This document shows positions 39,001 through 48,084 of a stretch of 64,000 bases of DNA, one piece after another. The notes below the pieces were generated by a model, which worked only from the letters and a program-made list of their open reading frames with translations, made no database searches and was not told the DNA's origin. Each line of letters opens with the position of its first letter. Within the stretch, counting starts at the first letter, position 1. The position numbers and the translations under genes are program-made. The DNA is from Arenimonas sp. (lineage in GTDB: Bacteria; Pseudomonadota; Gammaproteobacteria; Xanthomonadales; Xanthomonadaceae). The stretch is taken from positions 24,056-88,055 of the forward strand of contig JAPLSJ010000131.1 of assembly GCA_026398695.1 (NCBI GenBank), written 5' to 3'.

Positions 39001-39106
39001 GCGACACGGCCAGCTGGCGGTAGCCGAACAGCCCCACGATGGTCAGCAGGATGAACAGCAGGATCGCCGGCAGCGGCCGGTTGATGGACCAGGCGGAGAA
39101 ATTCAT
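36056..39106 (-). CDS. RND efflux permease
   Basis: 1016 residues, full length. Starts MNFSAWSINRPLPAILLFILL with the first transmembrane helix, and has two large periplasmic loops and twelve helices overall. Helix 4 carries GILVDDAIVEVENI, the proton-relay aspartates. TM10-12 contain ATKNSILLVDY and RPVIMTTIAM. It exports drugs or other toxic compounds together with the membrane-fusion protein encoded 4 bp upstream. No outer-membrane channel gene is adjacent; a TolC gene lies at 53616. Specificity unknown. Confidence 0.97.
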   Translation of the reverse strand: MNFSAWSINRPLPAILLFILLTIVGLFGYRQLAVSRFPDVSYPGVTVTVVLPGATPSQLETEVTRKIEDSVASLPDINKLVSAVTEGSSTTFVEFRIGKDLNESLDEVRDAVTRIRADLPADVEEPLVAKIDIVGGTLVTYAVASDSLGEDELSWFVDNDVTKKLFSVRGVGTVVRSGGITREVQVDLRPGVLSAYGITAGEVSAQLARSQVERSGGRATQGSSEQAIRAVGTVDSAQTLEQFPIVLPDGRQLPLSALATITDGHAERRQLALIDGQPVVSFGISRTRGSSEIEVGEGIEEAIKALQAENPRIQFKLVSTAIDEVRASFSSSMTMLWEGALLAVLVVWWFLRDWRATWISALALPLSIIPTFGAIWLFGFSLNMITLLALAVVVGILVDDAIVEVENIDRHLAMGKSPKQAATEAADEIGLAVIATSATLAAVFIPVAFMPGIAGKFFLEFGWTAATAVLFSLMVARLLTPMMAAYQLKPKPHAEKESALMKRYLVLVEWALANRFKTLGLALLMFIGSLGLLPFIPATFIPGSDLGRSNLSLELPPGARLDQTAAMSERARALIKDMPELRQAYATVGGVLDLGDPAVNGIGEVRKVTMVLDWGPDSDRKRSQKELEREVRERLEQLPGVRQRFLSSEPGEQLMLVLSGDDPVRLYQAAGEFERDLRSIQGLGTISSTASLLRPELVIVPDARRAADLGVSTLDIAEAARIATSGDFRQRLAKLNLPDRQVPIRVRLEQDALSDEALLSLLRVPSAKGGTVPLSAVADIRAGTGPSQVNRFGRQRNITFTAELNGRPLGDVMAEVEKLPSLQRLPPGVQVQNTGDSEIFVELFVGFALAMAAGLFCVYAVLLLLFNHASHPLIILMAVPLSAGGAFGLMLITGTLLSLPALIGLLMLIGIATKNSILLVDYAVIAEDQHGMSMHDALVDACRKRARPVIMTTIAMTAGMLPIALGFGADAAFRQPMAVAVIGGLITSTLLSLVVIPAAFAAMEDFTRRFTRHRPA

Positions 39107-39110
39107 CGGC

Positions 39111-40190
39111 TCACTCCGCGGTGGCGGCGACGACGCGCACGCGGTCGCCGTCGGACAGGAAACCGGCGCCTTCCACCACCACGCGTTCGTCGGCCTGCAC
39201 GCCGTCGGTCACTTCCACCAGGCTTTCCTGGCGGGCGCCGAGGGTGACGCGGCGCTGTTCCACCACGTCGCCTTCGCCCAGCACGAACACGTAGCGGTAG
39301 CCGTCGCGCTCGACGATGGCCTGGTCGGGCAGCGTGCGCGCGGGTTTCGCGCCGAGCACCAGGTCGCCCTGGGCATACGTGCCGGCGCGCAGTGCGCCGG
39401 GCGCGGGCAGGTCCACGTAAACGGTGCCGGTGCGGCTTTGCGCATCCAGCGCGGGCGACACCACGCGCACGGTGCCTTCCACCGGCGCACCGTCCGGGCC
39501 CACCAGGCGCGCTTTCGCGCCCGGGGCCAGCTGGATCAGTTCGCTCTCGGGCAGTTCGGCGCGCCACTCCAGGCGGCCGTCGCGGATCAGGCTGAGCAGT
39601 TCGGTGCCGGCCGACACGACCTGGCCGGGCTGCACATTGCGCTGCGAAATGACGCCGGCGTGCGGGGACGCCAGCGTGGTGAAGCCCAGCCGCAGGCGGG
39701 CGTTCTCCAGCTGGGCCTGGGCGGTCTGGCGCTGGGCCTGGGCGCCCAGTTCGCCGGAGATCAGCTGGTCGGCCTCGCTGTCGGCGATCAGCTGCTCGCG
39801 CTTGAGGCGCTCACCGCGGCGCGCGTTGGCGCTGGCCACGGCCAGGGTGGCATTGGCCTGGGCGAGGGCCGCCTCGGCCTGCCTGAGTTCCATCGCCAGG
39901 CTGCGGTCGTCGAGCCGAAGCAGCGGTTGGCCGAGGGTCACCACGTCGCCCACCTCCACCAGCACCTGGGAAACGCGCTGGCCGGACAGCTCCACGCCCA
40001 GCGACACCTGTTCCCAGGCCGCGACCGAACCCGAGGCGGTGATGCGGCGCGGCAGGTCCTGCTGGGTCGGCGTGGCCACGCTCACCGTGAGGCTGGGTTG
40101 GCTGGTGGCGGGCGCGGGATCCTTGGCGCACGCGGCCAACACCAGGCAGAGCAGCAGGACCAGCGGGCGCGCGACGGGGAAGCGGGTCAT
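39111..40190 (-). CDS. RND efflux membrane fusion (adaptor) lipoprotein
   Basis: 359 residues. The N-terminus ends in a lipobox LAAC (Cys about 21), so it is probably lipid-anchored to the inner membrane on the periplasmic side. Barrel-sandwich halves, an alpha-hairpin rich in Ala/Gln (about 95-165) and the beta-barrel follow in usual order. It bridges the permease 4 bp downstream and an outer-membrane channel. Start supported by upstream position; it is divergent from mgtE. Confidence 0.95.
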   Translation of the reverse strand: MTRFPVARPLVLLLCLVLAACAKDPAPATSQPSLTVSVATPTQQDLPRRITASGSVAAWEQVSLGVELSGQRVSQVLVEVGDVVTLGQPLLRLDDRSLAMELRQAEAALAQANATLAVASANARRGERLKREQLIADSEADQLISGELGAQAQRQTAQAQLENARLRLGFTTLASPHAGVISQRNVQPGQVVSAGTELLSLIRDGRLEWRAELPESELIQLAPGAKARLVGPDGAPVEGTVRVVSPALDAQSRTGTVYVDLPAPGALRAGTYAQGDLVLGAKPARTLPDQAIVERDGYRYVFVLGEGDVVEQRRVTLGARQESLVEVTDGVQADERVVVEGAGFLSDGDRVRVVAATAE

Positions 40191-40314
40191 GGGGGATGGG
40201 CCGGAGGGAACAATGGCGGGATTGTCTCAAACGCCGGGCCACGTGGGCGTGAGCGTGGGAATGTCCGGTGGGCTACCCTTAAGCCGTTATTTCCTGCGTC
40301 TTTCGGAGAGCAAA

Positions 40315-41529
40315 GTGAGCGAAGCGACCAACGGCCCGTCCGCACCGCCAACCCTGGCCAAGCGTGTCGCCTCCCTCGACACCCAGACCGCGCTCAAGCG
40401 GCTCGACAGCATCGACCCGGCCGAAATCGCCCGCATGCTGGCCACCATGCCGCCGGCCCGCGCCAACAGCCTGCTGGCCGCCATGGAGCCCGACTGGCGC
40501 GCCCGCATCATGGCCGCCGCGCCCGCCGGCACCGACTGGCGCGACGGCCAGCGCTACGCCGAAGGCACCGTGGGCCGCCTGCTCGAGGATCCGCCCGCGC
40601 TGTTCACCTCCGGCACGCCGGTGTCGGTGGCCATCGAAACCCTGCGCGAGGTGGTCAAGCAGCGGCTGGTCACCTACCTGTGGGTGGTGGATGCCCAGCA
40701 GCACCTGCTGGGCGTGGTGGCCTTCCGGGACCTGCTGTACGCCGACCGCGAGCGCGCGCTCGACGACATCATGATCCGCTCGCCTTTCGCCCTGCGTCCG
40801 AAGACGCTGCTGGTGGACGCGATGCGCGAAGTGGTGACGCGCCACTACCCGGTCTACCCCGTGTGCGAGGAAGACGGCCGGCTGGTGGGCCAGGTGCGCG
40901 GGCAGGTGCTGTTCGAACAGCAGGCCTTCGAGATCTCCGCACAGGCCGGCGCGATGGTCGGCGTGGAGAAGGAAGAGCGCCTGGCCACGCCGCTGTGGCG
41001 CGCCTTCCGCTTCCGCAATCCGTGGCTGCTGGTGAACCTGCTCACCGTGTTCGTGGCGGCGGCGGTGGTGGGCTATTTCGAGGACACCATCAACCGCGTG
41101 GTGGTGCTGGCGATGTTCCTGCCCGTGCTGGGCGGGCAGAGCGGCAACCTCGGCTGCCAGGCGCTGGCGGTGATGCTGCGCGGCATGACGCTGGGCGAGC
41201 TGCGCGGCATGGGCGTGGCCAGGCTGGTGGCGAAGGAAGGCCTGCTGGGCCTGCTCAACGGCGCGGTCACCGGGCTGCTGGCCGGCGTGGCCATGTACTG
41301 GGTGGTGGCGCGGAGCGGTGGTTCGGACGCGCTGCTGCTGGGCGTGATCACGCTGGTGGCGATGGCCGTGAGCTGCATGGTGGCGGGCCTGTCCGGCTCG
41401 CTGATCCCGGTGGTGCTCAAGCGCCTCGGCGCCGACCCCGCCACCGCCTCCAGCATCTTCCTCACCACCATGACCGACGTGGTCAGCATGGGCAGTTTCC
41501 TCGGCCTGGTGACCTGGCTGGTGCTCTGA
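40315..41529 (+). CDS. mgtE: Magnesium transporter MgtE
   Basis: 404 residues from a GTG start with GGAG 4-5 nt before it; an upstream ATG at 40261 lacks an SD. N-terminal superhelical domain (with DPAEIARMLATMPP), a CBS pair (about 85-195) that senses cytosolic magnesium, then a five-helix membrane domain with PVLGGQSGNLGCQ and the DVVSMGSFLG segment. It forms a dimeric, magnesium-gated channel in the inner membrane. Slightly shorter N-domain than in classical 450-residue MgtE. Confidence 0.95.
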   Translation: MSEATNGPSAPPTLAKRVASLDTQTALKRLDSIDPAEIARMLATMPPARANSLLAAMEPDWRARIMAAAPAGTDWRDGQRYAEGTVGRLLEDPPALFTSGTPVSVAIETLREVVKQRLVTYLWVVDAQQHLLGVVAFRDLLYADRERALDDIMIRSPFALRPKTLLVDAMREVVTRHYPVYPVCEEDGRLVGQVRGQVLFEQQAFEISAQAGAMVGVEKEERLATPLWRAFRFRNPWLLVNLLTVFVAAAVVGYFEDTINRVVVLAMFLPVLGGQSGNLGCQALAVMLRGMTLGELRGMGVARLVAKEGLLGLLNGAVTGLLAGVAMYWVVARSGGSDALLLGVITLVAMAVSCMVAGLSGSLIPVVLKRLGADPATASSIFLTTMTDVVSMGSFLGLVTWLVL

Positions 41530-41624
41530 TTCCTGTACCGGCCGGTGCATGTTGCGCTGCAACGTGCAACGTCCCCCGACGCCGGGCCACGATGCTTGCG
41601 CTTCCGACGTGGGGGAGGGAGCTG

Positions 41625-41666
41625 AAGGCCCGCAGCTGCATCAGCGCTGCGGGCTTTCTTTTTTTC
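41625..41666 (+). terminator. Intrinsic terminator between mgtE and glnE
   Basis: A 9-bp stem GCCCGCAGC (41628-41636) with GCTGCGGGC (41646-41654), extendable by three weaker pairs, is followed by a T-rich run (TTTCTTTTTTT). It is the best intrinsic terminator in the window. It lies 95 bp after mgtE; the gap before it has no gene, though a short untranslated or small RNA cannot be excluded. Confidence 0.88.
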
Positions 41667-41696
41667 CGCGCCCGGCGCGCGTGACAGAATCAGCCC

Positions 41697-44483
41697 ATGC
41701 CTGCGCCCCCGTCCCTCGACCCCGTCCTGTCCGCACTGGTGGAACGTGCCCTTGCGCGGCTGGTCGAGCGCGCGCCCGGCGCTTTGGCCTCGCCCGCGCG
41801 CCGCGACGCCCTGGCGCGGCTGGCGCTGTGCAGCGACTTCGCCATCGACACGCTGTGCCGCCAGCCCGAACTGCTCGACTCGCTGGACGCGCCGTTCGCC
41901 GCGCCGCCCGCGCTGGACCCGGGCCATGAAGCCGATTGGCCGGCCCGCCTGCGCCGCTGGCGCGCCGGCGAATCCACCCGGCTGGTGTGGCGCGACCTGC
42001 ACGGCGTGGACGACGTGGACGCCACCCTGGCCGGCAGCAGCCGCATCGCCGACGCCGCGCTGCAGACGGGCCTGGCGGCGCTGTCGGCGTCGCTGGCCGA
42101 ACGCCACGGCGTGGTGCGCGACGCCGGTGGGCGCCAGCAGTCGCTGGTGGTGTTCGGGCTGGGCAAGCTGGGCGGCAGCGAACTGAACTTCAGCTCCGAC
42201 GTCGACCTGGTCTACGCGTTTCCCGAGCACGGCCAGAGCGACGGCGCGCGCCCGCTCGACGCCGAGGGCTGGTTCACGCGGCTGGGGCAGCGCCTGGCCC
42301 AGCTGCTCGGCGAAGCCACCGCCGACGGCTTCTGCCACCGCGTCGACCTGCGGCTGCGGCCGTTCGGCGCCAGCGGCCGGCTGGTGCTGAGCTTCGGCGC
42401 GATGGAGCAGTACTTCCAGCGCGAGGGCCGCGACTGGGAGCGCTACGCCTGGATCAAGGCGCGACCGGTGGCCGGCGACATCGCCGCGGGCGAGGCGCTG
42501 CTCGAGTCGCTGCGGCCGTTCGTCTACCGGCGCTACCTCGACTACAGCGCGCTCGACGGCCTGCGCGAGATGAAGTCGCTGATCGCCGCGCAGGTGCAGC
42601 GGCGCGAGTTGGCCGAGGACCTCAAGCTGGGCCCCGGCGGCATCCGCGAAGTGGAGTTCCTGGTGCAGGCGCTGCAGCTGATCCGCGCCGGCCGCGAGCC
42701 GGCGCTGCGCGGGCGGTCGCTGCTGCCCACCCTGGCCGCGCTGGCCGACGCCGGCCACGTCGCGCCCGCCACGGCCGACCGGCTGGCCGCCGCCTACCGC
42801 GCGCTGCGCCGGCTGGAGAACCGCGTGCAGATGCTCGGCGACCAGCAGGTGCACGCCCTGCCTGACGATCCGCTGGGGCGCCTGCGCATCGCCCGCGCGC
42901 TGGGCTACGCCGACACCACGGCCATGCTCGATGAGCTGGACGGCCACCGCAGCGTGGTGGCCGAGGAATTCGCCGGGCTGCTCGAGGCGCGTGGCCGGCG
43001 CCGCGCGCCCGTCAATGCCATGGTGGACTACTGGCGTGCACTGCCCGACGGCGGTGATGCGCAGGTGCTGGCCGACGCCGGGTTCGCCGATGCCGCGGGC
43101 CAGGACGCCGCACTGCGCGACTTCGCCCGCACGCCGGCGGTGCGCGCGCTGTCGGGCCGCGGCCGGCAGCGGCTGGACACCGTGCTGCCGGAACTGCTGG
43201 CGGCCGCGGCGCGCAGCGATGCCCCCGACGCGTCGCTGCCGCGCGGCCTCGCACTGCTTCAGGCCATCACCCGCCGCACCAGCTACCTGGCGCTGCTCGA
43301 GGAACAGCCCGCGGCGATGGCCCGCCTGGCCGACGTCACCGCGCGCAGCGCCCTGCTGTCCGAACGCCTGGCGGCGCACCCGCTGCTGCTCGACGAGCTG
43401 CTGGACTCGCGCGCCGCCGGCCCGGTACCCGACGAAGCGCAGGTGACGGCCCTGGCCGCCGCCGTGCCGCACGCCGGCGACACCGAGGCCGCGCTCAATG
43501 CCCTGAACGAGCTTCGCCAGGCCATCGGTTTCCGCGTCGGCCTGGCCACGCTGGGCCAGCGCCTGCCTGCCGGCGACGCCGCGCACCGCCTGGCCGCGCT
43601 GGCCGAGGGCCTGCTGGTGGCGACGCTGGACGTGGCCGAGGCCGACATCATCGCCGCGCACGGGCGGGTGCCCGGTGCCGGGCTCGCGGTGCTGGGCTAC
43701 GGCAGCCTGGGCGGGCGCGAGCTGGGCTTCGGCTCCGATCTCGACCTGGTGTTCCTGCACGACGCTCCCGTCGACGCCAGCTCCGACGGCGTGCGCCCGC
43801 TGGACGCGGGCCGCTACTTCGCGCGGCTCGCGCAGCGCCTGGTCAGCCTGCTCGGCACGGTGACCGGCGCCGGCAAACTCTACGAAGTGGACGTGCGCCT
43901 GCGGCCCGACGGCGCCAAGGGCATGCTGGTGTCGAGCGTGGAAAGCTTCGCCGACTACCAGCGCCAGCGCGCCTGGACCTGGGAGCGGCAGGCGCTGGTG
44001 CGCGCGCGGCCGATCGCCGGCGCGGCGCGGGTGCAGGCGGCGTTCGAGGACATCCGCGAACAGACGCTGTGCCAGCCGCGCGACCACGACACGCTGCGCG
44101 CGGACGTGGTGGCGATGCGCCGGCGCATGCGCGGCGAGCTCGACCGCAGCCATGCCGGTCGCTTCGACCTCAAGCAGGGCGAGGGCGGCCTGGTGGACCT
44201 GGAGTTCCTGGTGCAGGCGCTGGTGCTGGAACACGCCGCGGCGCATCCGTCGCTGGTGGTGCCGCGCGACACGCCCGGCCTGCTGGCGGCGCTCGGCGAG
44301 GCGGGCGTGCTGCCGCCCGGCGACATCGCCGCGCTGCTGCAGGCGCATGCGCTGATGCTGGGCCTGGGCCTGGACTGCACGCTCGACCAGCGCCCGCGCC
44401 TGGTGCCGCCGGACGAAACGCTGGACGCCGCGCGCGCCGTCGTCCGCGACGCCTGCGCCGCCCGCGGCCTTGCGTTCTACTGA
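41697..44483 (+). CDS. glnE: Glutamine synthetase adenylyltransferase/deadenylylase
   Basis: 928 residues, expected size. Two nucleotidyltransferase domains, the N-terminal deadenylylase ([18 protein letters not shown], aspartates 168/170) and the C-terminal adenylylase ([18 protein letters not shown], aspartates 681/683), flank a helical regulatory region. It switches glutamine synthetase off and on in response to PII. Its stop codon forms half of a TGATCA shared with the convergent gene's stop. Confidence 0.98.
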   Translation: MPAPPSLDPVLSALVERALARLVERAPGALASPARRDALARLALCSDFAIDTLCRQPELLDSLDAPFAAPPALDPGHEADWPARLRRWRAGESTRLVWRDLHGVDDVDATLAGSSRIADAALQTGLAALSASLAERHGVVRDAGGRQQSLVVFGLGKLGGSELNFSSDVDLVYAFPEHGQSDGARPLDAEGWFTRLGQRLAQLLGEATADGFCHRVDLRLRPFGASGRLVLSFGAMEQYFQREGRDWERYAWIKARPVAGDIAAGEALLESLRPFVYRRYLDYSALDGLREMKSLIAAQVQRRELAEDLKLGPGGIREVEFLVQALQLIRAGREPALRGRSLLPTLAALADAGHVAPATADRLAAAYRALRRLENRVQMLGDQQVHALPDDPLGRLRIARALGYADTTAMLDELDGHRSVVAEEFAGLLEARGRRRAPVNAMVDYWRALPDGGDAQVLADAGFADAAGQDAALRDFARTPAVRALSGRGRQRLDTVLPELLAAAARSDAPDASLPRGLALLQAITRRTSYLALLEEQPAAMARLADVTARSALLSERLAAHPLLLDELLDSRAAGPVPDEAQVTALAAAVPHAGDTEAALNALNELRQAIGFRVGLATLGQRLPAGDAAHRLAALAEGLLVATLDVAEADIIAAHGRVPGAGLAVLGYGSLGGRELGFGSDLDLVFLHDAPVDASSDGVRPLDAGRYFARLAQRLVSLLGTVTGAGKLYEVDVRLRPDGAKGMLVSSVESFADYQRQRAWTWERQALVRARPIAGAARVQAAFEDIREQTLCQPRDHDTLRADVVAMRRRMRGELDRSHAGRFDLKQGEGGLVDLEFLVQALVLEHAAAHPSLVVPRDTPGLLAALGEAGVLPPGDIAALLQAHALMLGLGLDCTLDQRPRLVPPDETLDAARAVVRDACAARGLAFY

Positions 44484-45437
44484 TCAGCGCGCGAGGCGGG
44501 CCCGCACTTCGGCGGCCACGCGCGCGGTTTCGCGCAGGGGCTCGGCGGCGTAATCCTCGGGGTGCTTGCCGAGCGCGCGGATGCGGCCGCGGCGCAGCAG
44601 TTCGTCGAGGTATGACTTCACGCGGCCGGTGGCCCGGCCCGGCTCGGCCACGTACACCGGCGCCGACGTGGCGCAGGCTTCCGACACCATGTTCACCGAA
44701 TCGGGCGACACCACGATGCGCTCGGCCCAGGCCAGTGCACCGGCATACGGGTTGGGGCCGTCGCCGTCGTCGAACCAGCGCAGTCCGGGCGTGTCCGCCC
44801 AATACGCGCGCGACAGCTGCGCCAGCAGCGGCGGCGTGCGCCGCGAGCCGATCACCAGCAGGCTGCCGCCCGATGTCGCCAGCCAGTGCTCGAGCCGCGA
44901 CTGCATCACTTCGAACGCGCCGCGGTCGAAGCGCACCGCTTTCGTGCGGCCGCCCAGCAGCACCACCGTGCGCGGCGACGGCAGCTCGCCCAGCGCGGGA
45001 AAGGCGGCGCGCGCGTCCTGCAGCCACGCCTCGTCCACCGGGTGGAGGCTGCCGCACAGCGTGACGACGTTGGCGCCGCGCAGCCCGTCATGTTCGGGCG
45101 CGACCACCAGGTTCCAGTGCGCCGCGTCCAGGCGCGGGTCGAGCACCTGCACCGTGCGCGCGCCGCGTTCACCCAGCAGGCGGGTGGCCAGCGCGGCGCG
45201 ACGGCCGCAGCCGATCGCCAGCGCGGGCGGTTCGGCCAGGGCCTGGCGGAAGGCATCGCCAAACGCACGTTCGCTGCCCGGCAGCCGGCGCGGCGCCAGC
45301 CAGGACCAGGGTGCGGCGGTGTCTAGCGGCCACTCGCGTGGCTGCGGGGAAAGGGCCTGGGCCAGGGCCAGCACCTGCCGGCGATGGCCGGCGGCGCCGT
45401 CGTGCAGGGCCCAGCAGGCATCGGAAGCGTTCGGCAT
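44484..45437 (-). CDS. ELM1-family protein (glycosyltransferase-like)
   Basis: 317 residues. The N-terminal WALHDGAAGHRRQVLALAQAL and later PRTVVLLGG and VSPDSVNMVSEAC match the bacterial 'mitochondrial fission ELM1 family'. The family has a glycosyltransferase-B-like appearance and is often found near LPS genes. It abuts glnE tail to tail with no intervening base. A cell-envelope sugar transfer role is inferred from family and neighbourhood only. Confidence 0.87.
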   Translation of the reverse strand: MPNASDACWALHDGAAGHRRQVLALAQALSPQPREWPLDTAAPWSWLAPRRLPGSERAFGDAFRQALAEPPALAIGCGRRAALATRLLGERGARTVQVLDPRLDAAHWNLVVAPEHDGLRGANVVTLCGSLHPVDEAWLQDARAAFPALGELPSPRTVVLLGGRTKAVRFDRGAFEVMQSRLEHWLATSGGSLLVIGSRRTPPLLAQLSRAYWADTPGLRWFDDGDGPNPYAGALAWAERIVVSPDSVNMVSEACATSAPVYVAEPGRATGRVKSYLDELLRRGRIRALGKHPEDYAAEPLRETARVAAEVRARLAR

Positions 45438-45460
45438 GCCCGGAGGGTAGCCGGAAAACC

Positions 45461-45488
45461 GGCGGCACCGCGAGGTCGCGGTGCCGCC
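45461..45488 (-). terminator. Terminator hairpin of the secreted-protein gene
   Basis: A 13-bp perfect stem (45461-45473 with 45476-45488) begins 8 bp after the stop codon at 45497. On the minus strand GGTTTTCC follows shortly, so a short U tract is available. It separates this gene from the ELM1-like gene start at 45437. Confidence 0.7.
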
Positions 45489-45496
45489 GCCGGGGA

Positions 45497-46315
45497 TCAG
45501 TCACCGGTGATGCGGGTGCCGAAGTTGATGTTGGCGTTGTCCACCATGCGCGCCTGGCCACTGATGCTCAGGGTGATGGTGATGGGCTTGCGGAAGAACT
45601 GCGTGGCCTGCGCCTCGGTGAGGCCGTACTGGTCCACCAGCGACGCCTTGCTGACCAGGCCGCCGATGCACATGCGCGTGCTGGTGAGGGTCTCGGACTC
45701 GAAATAGCCCGGCTCGACCAGCTTGGACTTGGCGAAGGCCGTGAGCGGCAGCTCGAGCTGCCCGCCGAACGCCACGCCGGTGCTCGGGTTGATCAGGGCC
45801 GGGTCGTCCAGCACTTCGCTTTCGATGCGGTAGCGCGGCGTGGCGCGGAAATTGGCGATCTGCGCGGACAGCGTGTCGTTGGCGAAACGGTAGCTGACGA
45901 TCGGCGTCTGCCAGTGGCACAGCAGGGTCTGGCTGCTCTTGCCGGGCAGGGTGATGCTGGCCAGGTCCACGGCGTTGAAGACGGTGGTGGCCGGCGCCGG
46001 GTTCAGCGTGACGCAGTTCGGGTCGGCGGGTTCGCCGGCCGGCGGCGTGCAGTCGGTGGAAAGGTAGACGAAGCCCGACATCAGGCCGAGCCACTTCACG
46101 GGCTTGCCGAACGAGCCGGCGTCGCCGACTTCCTCGACGGTGACGGCGGCCGGGCTGATGCGGCCGGCCTTGGCGGCGCGGTCGGCGCGGGCGGCGGCGA
46201 GCTTGCCGGCGCCCTTGGAATCGGCCACGGAGGGCGAGCGGAAGGTGTCGTCGGCCGAGGCCGGTGCGGCAAGGCCAGTCGCCAGGACGGCCAGGAACAG
46301 GGTGCTGCGGATCAT
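45497..46315 (-). CDS. Secreted protein of unknown function
   Basis: 272 residues from the ATG at 46315, chosen because GGAGA lies five bases upstream; the ATG at 46327 contributes part of that SD. Signal peptide ([22 protein letters not shown], about 22). The mature part is beta-rich with four or five cysteines and ends FGTRITGD. I recognise no family. It has its own terminator and is divergent from the nitroreductase gene, with 226 bp between that hold both promoters. Confidence 0.78.
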   Translation of the reverse strand: MIRSTLFLAVLATGLAAPASADDTFRSPSVADSKGAGKLAAARADRAAKAGRISPAAVTVEEVGDAGSFGKPVKWLGLMSGFVYLSTDCTPPAGEPADPNCVTLNPAPATTVFNAVDLASITLPGKSSQTLLCHWQTPIVSYRFANDTLSAQIANFRATPRYRIESEVLDDPALINPSTGVAFGGQLELPLTAFAKSKLVEPGYFESETLTSTRMCIGGLVSKASLVDQYGLTEAQATQFFRKPITITLSISGQARMVDNANINFGTRITGD

Positions 46316-46541
46316 GCGAGTCTCCATGCACGGGGTCGCGCGCCGGATGGCGCGTCGAAGGCCGGCGCACGGGGACGCGCTGGGCCTGTTTCCTTTCACG
46401 GAAATAGGCGGGTGGATCCGGCCGTCCTCGACGGCAAGCGCAACGATACGTTGCGTAACTCCCGGCTGCGTTGCAGCTACGGTGTCACTACACTCCCTTC
46501 ATTCGCCTGCCGTCACCTTGGGGGCTTACCTTGGAGCCACC

Positions 46542-47144
46542 ATGAACCAGCCGCTGAACGCCGCCGCCCTCGACCAGCTGTTCCTGCAGGCCCGCACCTT
46601 CCGCGGCTCCTCCCAGGCCTGGCGGGACACCCCGGTTACCGACGACCAGCTCGCCCAGCTCTACGACCTGATGCGCATGGGGCCCACCAGCGCCAACTGC
46701 TCGCCCGCCCGCATCGTCTTCGTGCGCTCGGACGAGGCCCGGGAGAAGCTGCGCGACGCGCTCAACCCCGGCAACGTCGAGCAGACCATGGCGGCCCCGG
46801 TGACGGCGATCATCGGCCAGGACATGGCCTTCTACGATCACCTGCCGCAGCTGTTCCCCTACGCCGACGCCCGCAGCTGGTTCGCCGGCAACCCCGCGGC
46901 CATCGAGGACGCGGCCACCCGCAACGCCAGCCTGCAGGGCGCCTACCTGATCCTGGCGGCCCGTGCGATCGGCCTGGACTGCGGCCCGATGTCGGGCTTC
47001 GACCGGGCGAAGATGGACGCCGCCTTCTTCGCCGGCACCGCCGTTACGACCAACTTCATCTGCAGCCTCGGCTACGGCAACCGCGACACCCTCACCCCGC
47101 GCGGCCCGCGCCTGTCCTTCGACCAGGCCTGCCGGATCGCCTGA
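46542..47144 (+). CDS. RutE-like nitroreductase (malonic semialdehyde reductase family)
   Basis: 200 residues. The motifs [27 protein letters not shown] and [12 protein letters not shown] closely follow RutE/YdfN-type FMN nitroreductases. RutE reduces malonic semialdehyde in uracil degradation, but no other rut gene is nearby, so another aldehyde or nitro substrate is possible. TTGGAG precedes the ATG. It lies 23 bp upstream of the YceI gene and is probably co-transcribed with it. Confidence 0.92.
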   Translation: MNQPLNAAALDQLFLQARTFRGSSQAWRDTPVTDDQLAQLYDLMRMGPTSANCSPARIVFVRSDEAREKLRDALNPGNVEQTMAAPVTAIIGQDMAFYDHLPQLFPYADARSWFAGNPAAIEDAATRNASLQGAYLILAARAIGLDCGPMSGFDRAKMDAAFFAGTAVTTNFICSLGYGNRDTLTPRGPRLSFDQACRIA

Positions 47145-47167
47145 TCCCCTTTCCAGGAGAAACGCCC

Positions 47168-47743
47168 ATGTTCGCCCGCCGCCTCGTCCTCGCCACCCTG
47201 ATCGCCGCCGCTTCGTTCTCCGCCCAGGCGGCCGACAAGTACGACATCGACCCGACCCACACCCAGGTGCAGTTCACCTACAACCACTTGGGCTTCTCGA
47301 ACATCACCGGCCGCTTCGACGAAGTGACGGGTGAATTCCTGTTCGACGCCGCCGATCCCACCCAGTCCAGCGTCAGCATCACCATCCCGGTTTCGAGCAT
47401 CAGCACCGGCGTGGCCAAGCTCGACGAGCACCTGCTCAAGGCCGACTTCTTCGACGCCGCCCAGTTCCCGACCGCCACCTTCAAGAGCACCGGCGTCACC
47501 GCCGCGGGCGAAGGCAAGCTGGCCGTGGCCGGCGACCTCACCATCCACGGCGTCACCCGCCCGGTGGTGCTGGACGTGACCATCAACGGCATCGGCGAGC
47601 ACCCGATGCGCAAGGTCCCGGCCGCGGGCTTCGACGCCAGCGCCCGCATCAAGCGCAGCGACTTCGGCGTGGGCGCCTACGTGCCGGCCGTGTCCGACGA
47701 GGTCACCCTCTCGATCACCGTCGAAGCCACCAAGGCCAAGTAA
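47168..47743 (+). CDS. YceI-family periplasmic lipid-binding protein
   Basis: 191 residues, with signal peptide (cleaved after QAA, about 21). The YceI pattern is clear: YDIDPTHTQVQFTYNHLGFS at the N-terminus and DLTIHGVTRPVVLDV in the second half. YceI proteins form a lipocalin-like barrel that can bind a polyprenoid; many are base- or stress-induced. CCAGGAGAAA gives a strong RBS. A palindromic REP-like hairpin follows the stop by 12 bp. Confidence 0.95.
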   Translation: MFARRLVLATLIAAASFSAQAADKYDIDPTHTQVQFTYNHLGFSNITGRFDEVTGEFLFDAADPTQSSVSITIPVSSISTGVAKLDEHLLKADFFDAAQFPTATFKSTGVTAAGEGKLAVAGDLTIHGVTRPVVLDVTINGIGEHPMRKVPAAGFDASARIKRSDFGVGAYVPAVSDEVTLSITVEATKAK

Positions 47744-47755
47744 GCCCCGCAATCC

Positions 47756-47783
47756 TGTGGGAGGGACTGAAGTCCCTCCCACA
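47756..47783. repeat. REP-like palindrome after yceI
   Basis: TGTGGGAGGGACT (47756-47768), GA, AGTCCCTCCCACA (47771-47783): 13-bp perfect arms. The GTGGGAGGGACTTCAGTCCC type of palindrome is, from memory, a common interspersed repeat in pseudomonads and xanthomonads. Located just after the stop codon, it may also protect or terminate the transcript. Confidence 0.75.
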
Positions 47784-47860
47784 TTCCCGTCCAAGGGGCG
47801 ATGCCCCAGCCTGGCGCCGGCGGGTGTAAAATCGCCGCCTGCCTCCTGGGAATACCCGCC

Positions 47861-48064
47861 ATGTCGCGTACCGACACTGCCACCGGCCGCGCGCCGGCCA
47901 ACGCCGAGCGCCGCTACGAAGTCACCCGCGCGCAGCTGCCGCTGTCGTGCCCGACCCCGGCGATGGCCCTGTGGAACTCGCATCCGCGCGTGTACCTCGC
48001 CGTGGAAGCCACGGGCAGCGCCACCTGCCCGTACTGCGGCGCCGTCTACGTGCTCAAGGACTGA
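47861..48064 (+). CDS. CHCC zinc-finger domain protein
   Basis: 67 residues. C...H...CPYC arrangement (LSCPTPAMALWNSHPRVYL ... ATCPYCGAVYVL) is the zf-CHCC motif, also found in mitochondrial NDUFS6. Bacterial members are small and of unknown function. The ATG at 47861 is the natural start; the longer frame runs through the intergenic region. The next gene starts 20 bp downstream. Confidence 0.9.
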   Translation: MSRTDTATGRAPANAERRYEVTRAQLPLSCPTPAMALWNSHPRVYLAVEATGSATCPYCGAVYVLKD

Positions 48065-48084
48065 GGGCGGGGCGGGGCATCGCC

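Noticed and set aside
41533..41624. Possible small RNA between mgtE and its terminator
   Set aside because: The terminator is good but no promoter or conserved structure could be identified in the 90-bp stretch.
46542..47144. Complete uracil-degradation (rut) locus
   Set aside because: Only a RutE-like gene is present; no rutA, B, C, D or F nearby. The RidA gene at 29683 belongs to the amine oxidase operon.
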